Positions 7,723 through 15,200 of a stretch of 20,864 nucleotides of DNA are shown here, one piece after another (position 1 is the stretch's first letter; every line of letters starts with the position of its first letter). Made by a program: the position numbers and the translations under genes. Source of the stretch: JBOHBN01 sp050698355 (lineage in GTDB: Bacteria > Actinomycetota > Actinomycetes > Streptosporangiales > WHST01); NCBI GenBank assembly GCA_050698355.1, contig JBOHBN010000044.1, forward strand, positions 1 through 20,864. Direction: 5' to 3'. Below the pieces are notes generated by a model. The model searched no databases, was not told the origin of the DNA, and saw nothing but the letters and a program-made list of their open reading frames with translations.

Positions 7723-8747
7723 CAGTACCTCACCCGTGGGTCGATCAGCGCGTTGATGATGTCGATCAGCATGCTGATCAGCACGACCGCGACGGCGAAC
7801 ACGGTGATGATTCCCTGCACTGCGCCGTAGTCGCGCTTGGTGAGGTAGTCGACGAGCTCGTTGCCGATGCCCGGCCAGTCGAAGGTCGACTCGGTGAGGA
7901 CCGCGCCGCTGAGCAGCAACGCCGCCTGCAGGCCCATCACCGTCACCACCGGCACCAGGGCGTTGCGCAGCGCGTGCCGACGCAGGACGTGCCCCTCGCT
8001 GACCCCCCGCGCGCGTGCGGCCTCGATGTAGTCGCCCTGCAGCGTCTGCAGGACATTGACCCGCACCAACCTGATGAACACACCCGCGAGGAGCAGCCCC
8101 AACGTGATGGCGGGCAGCGCGAGGTGCGCCAGCACGTCGAGGATGGCGGGACCGTTCGCCGCGATGATCGCGTCGAGCAGCAGGATGTGCGTCCTCGTGG
8201 GCACGAGGAACTGCGTCTCCGGACTGGCCTGCTGGCCAGGCGAGAACCAGTGCAGCTTGGCGACGAACAGCAGCAGGAAGAGCAGGCCGAGGAAGAAGAC
8301 CGGCGTCGCGTACGTGAAGATGCCGAAGAGCCGGATCACGACGTCGGGGAAGGTGTCGCGCAGCCGTCCCGCGACGGTGCCGAGCACGAGGCCCAGGATC
8401 GCGGCGATGATGAACGCGGTGACGGAAAGCTCGAGGGTCGCCCCGCCGTGGGTGATGATGACGTCCGTGACCGCTCTGTGGTCGGTGATCGTGGTACCGA
8501 AGTCGCCGTGCAGGATTCCCCACAGGTACCGGCCGTACTGCACCCAGATCGGGTCGTTGAGGCCAAGCTTCTCCTGCTGCTTCTCCTTGTACGCCTCGGA
8601 GACCTTGTCACCCAGGGTCGCGGAGATCGGGTCGCCGGGCGCGACCCGCAGGAGCAGGAACACCAGGGTGAGCAGCACCAGGACCATGGGGATCACGAGC
8701 AGCACCCGCTGCAGTATGTAGCGGGGCAGTGAGCCCTGCGCGCGCAC
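7722..8747 (-). CDS. Peptide ABC importer, permease subunit (DppB/OppB type)
   Basis: This 341-residue channel subunit starts with the family opening YILQRVLLVIPMVLVLLTLVF followed by LLRVAPGDP. DPIWVQYGRYLWGILHGDFG, another DppB hallmark, lies near residue 65. The coupling loop YIEAARARGVSEGHVLRRHA lies in the C-terminal half, and the protein ends with the near-universal DPRVRY. About six transmembrane helices are visible. The GTG start at 8747 has GAGGGAG about eight bases upstream. It follows the binding-protein gene by 83 bases that contain a hairpin, and overlaps the DppC-like gene by one base, so the two permeases should be made in equal amounts. Confidence 0.93.
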   Translation of the reverse strand: MRAQGSLPRYILQRVLLVIPMVLVLLTLVFLLLRVAPGDPISATLGDKVSEAYKEKQQEKLGLNDPIWVQYGRYLWGILHGDFGTTITDHRAVTDVIITHGGATLELSVTAFIIAAILGLVLGTVAGRLRDTFPDVVIRLFGIFTYATPVFFLGLLFLLLFVAKLHWFSPGQQASPETQFLVPTRTHILLLDAIIAANGPAILDVLAHLALPAITLGLLLAGVFIRLVRVNVLQTLQGDYIEAARARGVSEGHVLRRHALRNALVPVVTVMGLQAALLLSGAVLTESTFDWPGIGNELVDYLTKRDYGAVQGIITVFAVAVVLISMLIDIINALIDPRVRY

Positions 8748-8789
8748 GAATCAGCTCCCTCGAGTCTCGGTCAGTGCGGGCACACGTGA

Positions 8790-8815
8790 CGGGCCGGCCC
8801 CCGCGGACCGGCCCG
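8790..8815 (-). promoter_or_regulatory. Hairpin between binding-protein and permease genes
   Basis: CGGGCCGG and CCGGCCCG form a perfect 8-bp GC stem around a 10-base loop, placed 16 bases after the binding-protein stop. Importer operons often have such an element after the first gene, giving excess binding protein over membrane subunits by partial termination or mRNA stabilisation. There is no T-run. Its role here is inferred from position. Confidence 0.6.
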
Positions 8816-8830
8816 CCTACGCGTCTGGCG

Positions 8831-10405
8831 TCAACCCTTCGAGATCATCCAGAACCGCAGGATGTACGTCGGGTCGAGCGTCTTCTCCACGCCGTGCACG
8901 TCGGTCCCGGTCACGGCGATGCTCTTGCCCTTCCATACCGGAATCACTGGTATGTCCTTGGCGATGAGCTTCTGCAGTTGCTTGAAGACCTTCTGCGCCT
9001 TCGGGCTCGTCCGGTCGGCGATCGGCCGTTCCTTGGCGATGAGCTTCTCGGCCGTCGCGCTCTTGTACCCGTTCTGGTAGAACCCGCCGTTGACCAGGAA
9101 CGGCGAGATGTAGTCGTCCGGGTCCAGGTAGTCGGGGAACCAGCCCAGGATGTAGGTGTCGTACTTGCCCTTCTTGTAGAGGGTCTGGTATTGGGTCCAC
9201 TCTGCGGTGTCGGTCTTGACCTTGAAGAGCCCGGACCTGTTGAGCTGGCTGCGCAACTCGTCGGCCATGTCGAGGTCGTTGGCCGAGTAATGGTCGGTGT
9301 TGTACCCGAGCGTGAGGGGCACCGGTGTCTTGATCCCGGCCTTCTTCAAGATGGCCTTCGCCTTGGCGACACTCGAGTCGCCGTATTCCTGGGTAAACGC
9401 CGGGACCGAGCTGGGGAAGCTGTCGGGCACCATCGAGTACAGCGGCTCGACCGTGCCGTCGTAGGCGCGCTGCGCCACGGCCTTGCGGTCGATGATCTGG
9501 GCCGCCGCGCGGCGCACCGCGGGCTTGGCTCCCATACCGCTCTTCAGGTACCAGACCAGGTAGTGGATCTCCGCGCCGCTGCCCTGCAGCACCTTGACGC
9601 TGTCGTCCTTCTTCAGGCTGTTGATGTCCTGCGGAGAGAGGTTGCGGTACGCCACGTCGACGTCGCCGTTCTGCACGGCGAGCTTCAGCGTGGACTCCTC
9701 CTTGTAGTAGCGGACGAAGACGTTGCCGGTCTTGGGCTCCTTGGGTCCCTTGTACTTCTTGTTGGCCTGGAGCACGACCTGCTCGCCGGGCTTGTACTGC
9801 GACAGCTTGTACGGGCCGGAGCCGACAACGTTGTCGTCCTTCAGCAGCTTGCCGGCGGGGAACGCCTGCTCATCGACGATGGCCGACTCGGCCCCGGTCA
9901 GGATCAGCTGGAAGGTCGCGTCCGGCTCCTTCAGGTTGAACACGGCGGTCATCGGGTCCGGCGTCTGCACGTTCTTGAGGTTGCTGAACAGCACCGACGG
10001 GCCCTCAGGGTCGGCGATCTTCACCATCCGGTCGAAGGTGTACTTCACGTCCGAGGACGTGAGCTTGTGGCCGTTCGAGAACTTCTGGCCTGGCTTGAGC
10101 TTGCAGACCAGTTGCTTGGGGGTCTTGTAGTCGCAGCTCTTCGCCGCGCCAGGGACCGGGTCACCGCCGCCGGGCGGCACGACCAGCAGCGTCTGGTAGA
10201 TGTTGCTGATGACGTTCCACGAGTCGAGGTCGTAGGCACCCGCGGGATCGAGCGCGGTGATCGTGCCGGTGGTGCCGATCGTGACCGACCCGCCGCCCCC
10301 GCCACTGCCGCCACCGTCCGTGCCACCGCCACCACAGGCCGCGAGCACCGCGCCCGCGGTCAGGAAGACGGCCGACAGCACCGCACTTTGCCGTAGCCTT
10401 CGCAA
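8831..10405 (-). CDS. Peptide ABC importer, substrate-binding lipoprotein (SBP family 5)
   Basis: This 524-residue extracytoplasmic protein captures the peptide for the importer. It has a lipoprotein signal: positive RRLR, a hydrophobic core, and lipobox LAAC with C24 as the lipid-modified residue. A Gly/Ser-rich tether follows (about 25-40). The body reads as family 5, with ITALDPAGAYDLDSWNVISN near the start, KFSNGHKLTSSDVKYTFDRM mid-way, and a C-terminal domain with YDTYILGWFPDYLDPDDYIS. The chosen start is a TTG at 10405 preceded by GGAGG and GGGAG; it gives exactly the expected signal peptide length. It is the first gene of the minus-strand operon, divergent from the YkvA-like gene across about 200 bases. 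Family members bind peptides, nickel or opines, so peptide is the likely but unproven ligand. Confidence 0.92.
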   Translation of the reverse strand: MRRLRQSAVLSAVFLTAGAVLAACGGGGTDGGGSGGGGGSVTIGTTGTITALDPAGAYDLDSWNVISNIYQTLLVVPPGGGDPVPGAAKSCDYKTPKQLVCKLKPGQKFSNGHKLTSSDVKYTFDRMVKIADPEGPSVLFSNLKNVQTPDPMTAVFNLKEPDATFQLILTGAESAIVDEQAFPAGKLLKDDNVVGSGPYKLSQYKPGEQVVLQANKKYKGPKEPKTGNVFVRYYKEESTLKLAVQNGDVDVAYRNLSPQDINSLKKDDSVKVLQGSGAEIHYLVWYLKSGMGAKPAVRRAAAQIIDRKAVAQRAYDGTVEPLYSMVPDSFPSSVPAFTQEYGDSSVAKAKAILKKAGIKTPVPLTLGYNTDHYSANDLDMADELRSQLNRSGLFKVKTDTAEWTQYQTLYKKGKYDTYILGWFPDYLDPDDYISPFLVNGGFYQNGYKSATAEKLIAKERPIADRTSPKAQKVFKQLQKLIAKDIPVIPVWKGKSIAVTGTDVHGVEKTLDPTYILRFWMISKG

Positions 10406-10445
10406 GCTCCCACCTCCGAGACGGCGCCCGCACCGTGCCGAGCGC

Positions 10446-10477
10446 GATGATCCGGACGGTACTCGTCACGGATCATC
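10446..10477 (-). promoter_or_regulatory. Inverted repeat upstream of the ABC importer operon
   Basis: GATGATCCG and CGGATCATC are perfect 9-base arms separated by 14 bases, 41 bases before the binding-protein start codon. It could be an operator or a leader hairpin. No linked regulator gene for the operon is visible, and I could not place a confident promoter beside it. Confidence 0.4.
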
Positions 10478-10604
10478 CGGTCCACTTCCGGGCTACGCCG
10501 TTACGGAAGCGATGCACGACCCGTGACGTGCCATTGCCCTACGGGCAGCGAGCCTCTACCGGTCGCTGGTGCAAGAGTTGGGGGTGGCCGGCGAGAGGAG
10601 TGCC

Positions 10605-11051
10605 ATGCCGTGGTGGCTTGACCTGCTGGTCGGGGCCGCGGGCGCGCTGCTGGCGGCGTGGCTGCTCCTGCTCCTCGTGCTGGTGCGCGTACGACCGCGC
10701 GAGGGCCTGCTGCGCGAGGCGCTGCGGATCCTGCCCGACGTGCTGCGGCTGCTCCACCGGCTGGCCGCGGACCGCGACCTGCCGCGCGGCATCCGGGTGC
10801 AGCTCGTGCTTGTGCTTGCCTATCTGGCGCTGCCGATCGATATCGTGCCCGACTTCATTCCCGTCCTCGGGCACGCCGACGACGCGATCATCGTCACCGC
10901 CCTGCTGCGCCGGGTCGTGCGCCGTGCGGGTGCGGCTGCGGTGCGCCGGCAGTGGCCCGGCACCGATGACGGCTACACGGCGCTCGCCCGCCTCACCGGC
11001 CTGCCGCGCGGCGACGAACCGCCGCCGACCCGCAGAGGCGACGGCCCGTGA
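10605..11051 (+). CDS. YkvA/DUF1232 family small membrane protein
   Basis: This protein has 148 residues. A strongly hydrophobic N-terminal helix (about 7-28) is followed by a helical cytoplasmic stretch and then the DUF1232 core at about 58-100. The core has the family signature YLALPIDIVPDFIPVLGHADD. The biochemical role of this family is not established. The ATG at 10605 has GAGAGGAG five bases upstream and is preferred over the in-frame GTG at 10569, which lacks such a site. It diverges from the ABC importer operon. Its stop lies a few bases before an Rhs remnant, so the neighbouring DNA downstream is not its original partner. Confidence 0.88.
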   Translation: MPWWLDLLVGAAGALLAAWLLLLLVLVRVRPREGLLREALRILPDVLRLLHRLAADRDLPRGIRVQLVLVLAYLALPIDIVPDFIPVLGHADDAIIVTALLRRVVRRAGAAAVRRQWPGTDDGYTALARLTGLPRGDEPPPTRRGDGP

Positions 11052-11056
11052 GCTAC

Positions 11057-12232
11057 TGCGGGTCCGCGGACCGCGAGCCGACGCTGTCGCTGAGCTCGAC
11101 CCCGCAGCTGGGCATGCAGTCGTGGTACTCCATGACCAGCCACCGGCTGGGCGACCGCAGCCAGCTGAGGGTCAACAACGACTCCGGCGACGCCGTCATC
11201 CGGGCCCAGGACCCTACGGATCAAGGGCGTGGGCCACGACCTGACCGTCGACCGGTGAAGCTGCGGCGGCTCTCGGACGACCGGTACGACTATGTTGCCC
11301 CGTCCGGGGCGGTGTTTGGCACCTTCGTCCGCAAGCCCAGCGACCCCATCCACTTCCATGCCCCTCGACCGTCGGGATCGACGCCGACCTGACCGACCAC
11401 GGCGACGGCACCATGACCCTCACGTTCGACAAGTCGCAGGAGAAGTACACCTTCGCCGACCTCGGCTACGCCAGCTGCGACCTGGGGATGGCCAAGGACG
11501 CCGACAAGCACGGCAACGCGATCACCTACCAGTACAACACCGCCAGCGAGCTCACCTCCATCACCGACACCGCCAGCCGGGACGTGACCGTCGACTACAA
11601 ACGCTGACGGCTACATCAGCACGCTGACCGACGCGAACGTCTCCCCTGCGTGAACCTGGCGGTACGGCTACACCGGGGACCACCTGACCAGCTACACCGA
11701 CCCGACCGGCGCCCTCACCAGCTACGACTGGACCAGCGACCAGGTGACAACCATCACCGACCCGGCCCACGATGGAGGCGTGCACCCCTCCACCACGCTG
11801 AGCTACGAATCCGGGCAGGCCGTCGAGGTCGACTACGCCCGCGACACCGCCGGCGGGGTATATGAGTTCGACTGGGCGTACTCCAACACCCCGTCGGAGC
11901 GGTGCAACGGCAAGGGGCAGGACTCCACCGACGTCACCGACTACAGCGACGAGCCCAGCGGGGTCACCACCTACTGCTTCGCCGACCGCTCCGACACCGA
12001 CGACCGGACCGTCCGCGTCGTCGACGGCGCCGGCAACACCCGGTCGACCAGCTACACCGCCGACCAGGCCGCCTCCTCGATGACCGACCCGGCGAACCAG
12101 GGCGTCACCGACGGGGCGACGGTGTTCTCCTACAACCCGAATCAGGCCCTCACCCAGGTCACCGAGCCCACCGCCACCGCAGGCGACACCCCCGCCACCG
12201 CCTACTTCGACTCCGCCACGGGGTTCCCCTAA
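11057..12232 (+). pseudogene. Rhs/YD-repeat protein remnant, multiply frameshifted and truncated at both ends
   Basis: Pieces of one Rhs-type protein can be followed through changing frames. LSSTPQLGMQSWYSMTSH...RVNNDSGDAVIRAQD is in one frame, then LRIKGVGHDLTVDR (about 11213-11255) in another, then RYDYVAPSGAVFGTF back in the first. GDGTMTLTFDKSQEKYTF and GNAITYQYNTASELTSITD (11400-11607) are in a further frame. From 11600 the first frame resumes, is broken by a TGA at 11651, then stays open to 12232 with repeats such as YTGDHLTSYTDPTGALTSYD and TTITDPAH. Rhs proteins are large secreted or surface toxins or glycan-binding filaments. This copy has no signal peptide, no core domain and no toxin tip, and stops after FDSATGFP. 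It cannot make a working protein. Confidence 0.8.
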
Positions 12233-12353
12233 AACCGTGGAGAATCTGTTCTGCTGCTCTTTCTTCTTTCCTCGGTTCTCCTGTTCTATGAGACCGCTGG
12301 AGCGCAGGGGTTGTCCAGGTGGAGCTTGCGCGGGCCCGGTAGGGGCCGCGGGG

Positions 12354-12527
12354 CAAGTCGGCTTCGAATTCGGCGAAGGTAGCCAGCACGTTGAAGAACA
12401 TCTTGTCCATCGGGTCGTTCGGGTCGTAGACGACCCCGCCCAGCGACAGCTTCACTCCGCGGTCGGCGAGCTCGTCGCCGACCGCGCGGGCGTCGGGGAC
12501 GGACCGGGCGAGCCGCTCAGTGAGAAT
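12354..12527 (-). pseudogene. Serine recombinase (resolvase/invertase) internal fragment
   Basis: About 58 residues are recognisable, reading LTERLARSVPDARAVGDEL, then VKLSLGG, YDPNDPMDKMFFNVLATFAEFEADL. This is the middle of a resolvase/invertase catalytic domain (RLARS, then LG...YD..dP.g.m.fnvLa.fAEFE.dL). The N-terminal part with the nucleophilic serine is missing, with a TAG just upstream. The similarity stops dead after EADL, and the C-terminal HTH is absent. The DNA on either side (12237-12350 and about 12530-12729) is AT-richer, with a pyrimidine run near 12250-12290, and I see no gene in it. Confidence 0.75.
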
Positions 12528-12729
12528 ATTTTCCTACCACTTATGTGAGACAGCCCTGGCCAGCGAAGATGCCGGTCAGGAGATCGGCTCGAGGTCGCCT
12601 GCACAGCGTCTGGGGTGTCCGGTTGAGATTCCCTTGCGGACGTCTTCGCGAGTCGGTAACAGCAGTACCGATGAGTTTTAGTCACAGGGGCGGTCTACCT
12701 TGAAAGACTTGAGCAGTAGGAGGTGACCC

Positions 12730-12902
12730 GTGCTGAGTAAACAGCAGCAGGTCGTCCAGAAACATACTGATGACTTCGCAACTGGAGACGCTGCCTCGTG
12801 TGGGAGTTCAATGGACAGAAGACCCCTGTCCTCTACCAAAACCAGGGCGGCCAGTCAGTGGACTTCCGCCCGCCCAACAATTTCGAGTCGTTCAGGAGGT
12901 AG
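12730..12902 (+). pseudogene. Small unidentified gene, probably frameshifted
   Basis: A strong ribosome binding site, AGGAGGTGA, precedes a GTG at 12730 that reads MLSKQQQVVQKHTDDFATGD. The frame then turns into unlikely sequence rich in Ser, Arg and Thr. A different frame from 12798 reads VWEFNGQKTPVLYQNQ and VDFRPPNNFESFRR, ending at 12902. Together they look like one small soluble protein of about 55 residues broken near 12790. I do not recognise the family. The unbroken 59-residue reading from 12730 to 12909 is the alternative. The end of the second frame overlaps the ribosome binding site of the reductase gene, so the two were probably co-transcribed. Confidence 0.45.
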
Positions 12903-12905
12903 ATC

Positions 12906-13550
12906 ATGACGCAGCGGGTCCGAGTGCAGTGCTTCACCGTCACCAGTAACGGGATTGGCGCTGGAGAGGATCAGGACCATGAGCGCCCGTTCGGGCATGT
13001 GGACCCCGAGGATCTGTTCACCTGGCGCTTCGCGACCGGTAGCTGGATGAACCGCAGTGACCTCGTCGGCACGCGTGGGATCGATGATTACATCGAGCGC
13101 GACTATGCGCGCGGCATCGGAGCCGAGATCATGGGACGCAACAAGTTCGGCCCCATCCGTGGCGAATGGCCAGATCACGAATGGCAGGGCTGGTGGGGCA
13201 ACGAACCGCCGTTTCATACGCCGGTGTTCGTTCTCACCCACTACCCGCGGCCATCGTTCACCCTTGCCGATACGACGTTCCATTTCCTGCAAGCATGCCC
13301 GCACGACGCACTGGAGCAGGCGAAAGCGGCCGCGGGCGACAACGACGTGCGCATCGGCGGCGGAGTAACGACCGTCCGCGCGTTCCTTGACGCCGGCCTC
13401 GTCGACGAGATGCACGTCGCCGTCGTCCCATACGAGCTCAGCCGTGGGCTGCAACTGTGGACTCACCCGGATGAGCTGGCCGACCGATTCCACCTCGAAC
13501 GCGTGCCGAGCTCGAGCGGAGTCGTACACCACTTCTTTTGGCGCCGTTGA
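12906..13550 (+). CDS. Dihydrofolate reductase-like protein (RibD C-terminal family)
   Basis: This protein has 214 residues. The opening VRVQCFTVTSNGIGAGEDQ, then IMGRNKFGPIRGEW, FVLTHYPRPSF, and the late DVRIGGGVTTVRAFLDAGLV match the RibD-C/DHFR-like NADPH-dependent reductase fold. IGGG with the following residues is the dinucleotide phosphate loop. Stand-alone members are common in actinomycetes and their substrates are mostly unknown; a riboflavin or folate role should not be assumed. The ATG at 12906 has AGGAGGT six bases upstream. The gene appears intact although genes on both sides are decayed. It converges on the GntR/TetR-type regulator gene across 94 bases with no strong terminator. 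Confidence 0.88.
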   Translation: MTQRVRVQCFTVTSNGIGAGEDQDHERPFGHVDPEDLFTWRFATGSWMNRSDLVGTRGIDDYIERDYARGIGAEIMGRNKFGPIRGEWPDHEWQGWWGNEPPFHTPVFVLTHYPRPSFTLADTTFHFLQACPHDALEQAKAAAGDNDVRIGGGVTTVRAFLDAGLVDEMHVAVVPYELSRGLQLWTHPDELADRFHLERVPSSSGVVHHFFWRR

Positions 13551-13644
13551 GCACGCAAAACCGGTCCAACTCCGACCGCGATGGCGTCGGCTCGTGGATC
13601 TTGCCACTGACCTCGCAACTTCATGCCATACGCGGGCGGGACGG

Positions 13645-14478
13645 TCACTGCGACGGCTCGACCATCGCGGCGACGCCGTCGAGGAGTAGTCGCAGGCCGA
13701 GTTCGAAGAGCCGATCGAGGTCGAGGTCGTAGCCGCCCCGACGATCCATTTCGGTGAGGGTGGCGGCGAAGCTCGGGAAGCGGCCCGTCGCTACCAGCGC
13801 CTCCAGCGCAGGCATCTGGCCCGTTATCCACTGCTCGTCAGACACGCCGGTCGCGGCGGCGGCGCGCGCCTCGCCTTCCAGGTGTGCCGCCGTACCGATC
13901 ACATGGCTGTAGAGCAAGACGTCCAGGTCGAACGCGGCGACCGGATCGACTCCACATTCGGCAAGCGCGGACAGCACCATCTCGGAGTACGCCAGCTGGT
14001 TGTGCAACGGCAGCGGCCTGGTCAGCGGTGTGATCTGGGTGAGCCACGGGTGCCGCTTGTGGATCTCCCAGAGCCGCCGGCTGGCGAGCTCGACCCGGGA
14101 CCGCCAGCCGACCGGTTGCTCCTCCGCCGGCGGCTGCTCGCCGTACGCCGCTTCGCTCATCTGGACCAGCAAGTCCTCCTTGTCCCTGACGTGCCGGTAG
14201 ATGGTCATCGTGGCGACGCCGAGCCGCGCGGCCACCATGCGCATCGACACGGCGGCCAACCCGTCGACGTCGGCGATCCGCATCGCCGCGTCAACGATCC
14301 GTGCGTGCGTCGGCTCGACGCCACCAGGCGACGCGCGCTGCCGCACGGTGTCGGGTGCGACGACGGTGCCGCTGCGCGGCCTAGCGAGGACGACCCCATC
14401 GTTACGCAGGACGGTCAGTGCCTTGGTCGCCGTCGCCATTGCCACGCCCCACTGCTGGGCGAGCTTCGACACCGTCAC
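13645..14478 (-). CDS. GntR-TetR hybrid transcriptional regulator, N-terminally truncated
   Basis: This frame has 277 residues. Residues 1-42 are the back half of a GntR winged helix (LAQQWGVAMATATKALTVL, then the wing RPRSGTVV). Residues 57-105 are a TetR-type HTH (RIVDAAMRIADVDGLAAVSM, then LGVATMTIYRHVRDKEDLL). The rest is a TetR C-terminal ligand-binding domain. GntR-TetR double-HTH regulators are a known actinobacterial design. They normally begin with about 30 more residues of GntR domain (a PPYLRIADEIR...GELRPGDRVPS-like part) that is absent here. The GTG at 14478 directly follows an in-frame TGA and has no ribosome binding site. The break point coincides with the truncated 5' end of the divergent membrane gene. 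It may still be expressed as a TetR-like protein, but is probably non-functional. Confidence 0.8.
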   Translation of the reverse strand: MTVSKLAQQWGVAMATATKALTVLRNDGVVLARPRSGTVVAPDTVRQRASPGGVEPTHARIVDAAMRIADVDGLAAVSMRMVAARLGVATMTIYRHVRDKEDLLVQMSEAAYGEQPPAEEQPVGWRSRVELASRRLWEIHKRHPWLTQITPLTRPLPLHNQLAYSEMVLSALAECGVDPVAAFDLDVLLYSHVIGTAAHLEGEARAAAATGVSDEQWITGQMPALEALVATGRFPSFAATLTEMDRRGGYDLDLDRLFELGLRLLLDGVAAMVEPSQ

Positions 14479-14755
14479 TCAGAAGACCTTCTTGCTCACC
14501 AACGGCCTGCTGGTCCTCCTCGGCACGATCGCCCTGCCCGCCCTGCTCGGGCGCTGGGGTAATGGGCGTCTGCTGGTCCCGCTCACTCTCGCCTGGATCG
14601 GCACCGCCGTGGCGGTGATGTCTGGACCTACCCACATCGCGGTCAGCAACCACGGCCACGCCAGCCCTCTTTTGGTCACCGCTGCGATCCTCGCCACCCT
14701 GTCCGGTCTAGTCCTGACCGGATCCGCAGCCCGCATCCTGACCCGTCCGGGATGA
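14468..14755 (+). pseudogene. C-terminal remnant of a small integral membrane protein
   Basis: The plus-strand frame from about 14468 reads FDTVTQKTFLLTNGLLVLLG and contains three hydrophobic helices: LLTNGLLVLLGTIALPALLG, LLVPLTLAWIGTAVAVMSG and LLVTAAILATLSGLVLTGSA. It ends at a TGA at 14753-14755. Upstream the same frame runs into the antisense of the GntR-type gene, and no start codon with a ribosome binding site is present. A TTG at 14492 is the only nearby candidate. It therefore looks like the tail of a four-helix membrane protein whose front was deleted. The family is not identified. Confidence 0.5.
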
Positions 14756-14837
14756 CGTTCCCTTGCGAGACGCATCTGAGTGCCTGTAGCCAGCGTTGAC
14801 CCACTCTGGTTCAGGCGATCACGCCACCGTAGGTAGC

Positions 14838-14867
14838 TTGACGGTTACGTAACCGTCCCGATACATT
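14838..14867 (+). promoter_or_regulatory. Promoter with overlapping palindromic operator for the ArsR operon
   Basis: TTGACG (14838-14843) and TACATT (14862-14867) form a -35/-10 pair with an 18-base spacer. A perfect 18-bp palindrome GACGGTTACGTAACCGTC (14840-14857) lies on the -35 and most of the spacer. The -10 ends six bases before the GTG at 14874, so the transcript is probably leaderless. ArsR-family repressors bind such palindromes, so autorepression by the adjacent gene product is the natural reading. Confidence 0.75.
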
Positions 14868-14873
14868 CACGGG

Positions 14874-15200
14874 GTGGAGGCGGCGCTACGGGCACTGGCA
14901 GACGGCGGCCGGCGGACCATCCTGGAGACATTGGCTGGCGGTCCGGCAACCGCAGGTGAGCTGGCGGCACTGTTGCCGATTGCTCGCCCCGGGGTCTCGC
15001 GGCATCTGCGGGTGCTGCGAGAAGCGGGGCTGGTCGAGGTTCGCCATGATGCGCAGCGGCGCATCTACGATCTTCGCCCCGAGCCGCTGTCCGAGGTCGA
15101 TGAATGGCTCGGCAGGTGCCGCGCGGTGTGGGAGCAGCGGCTGGATGCCCTGCATACCGAGGTGGCCCGGGGCAAACGCGAACGAAGGAGCAATAGATGA
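14874..15200 (+). CDS. ArsR/SmtB-family winged-helix repressor
   Basis: This 108-residue protein begins LRALADGGRRTILETLAGGP. The recognition region is ATAGELAALLPIARPGVSRHLRVLREAGLVEV, and the wing lies at RHDAQRRIYDLRPEPLSEVD. This is the SdpR-like ArsR sub-type that typically controls an SRPBCC gene beside it. No metal-binding cysteine motif (CxC) is present, so a metal sensor is unlikely. The GTG at 14874 lies at the predicted transcription start, with no ribosome binding site, consistent with leaderless translation. The stop overlaps the next gene's ATG (ATGA). It is the likely repressor acting at the palindrome just upstream. Confidence 0.92.
   Translation: MEAALRALADGGRRTILETLAGGPATAGELAALLPIARPGVSRHLRVLREAGLVEVRHDAQRRIYDLRPEPLSEVDEWLGRCRAVWEQRLDALHTEVARGKRERRSNR

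Noticed and set aside
6730..8523. 597-residue version of the DppC-like permease
   Set aside because: The upstream 267 residues are an out-of-frame shadow of the DppB-like gene. The ATG at 7722 overlapping the DppB stop is the natural start.
12855..13607. 250-residue minus-strand frame opposite the reductase
   Set aside because: The plus strand carries a recognisable RibD-C protein with a strong ribosome binding site; the minus frame has no motif.
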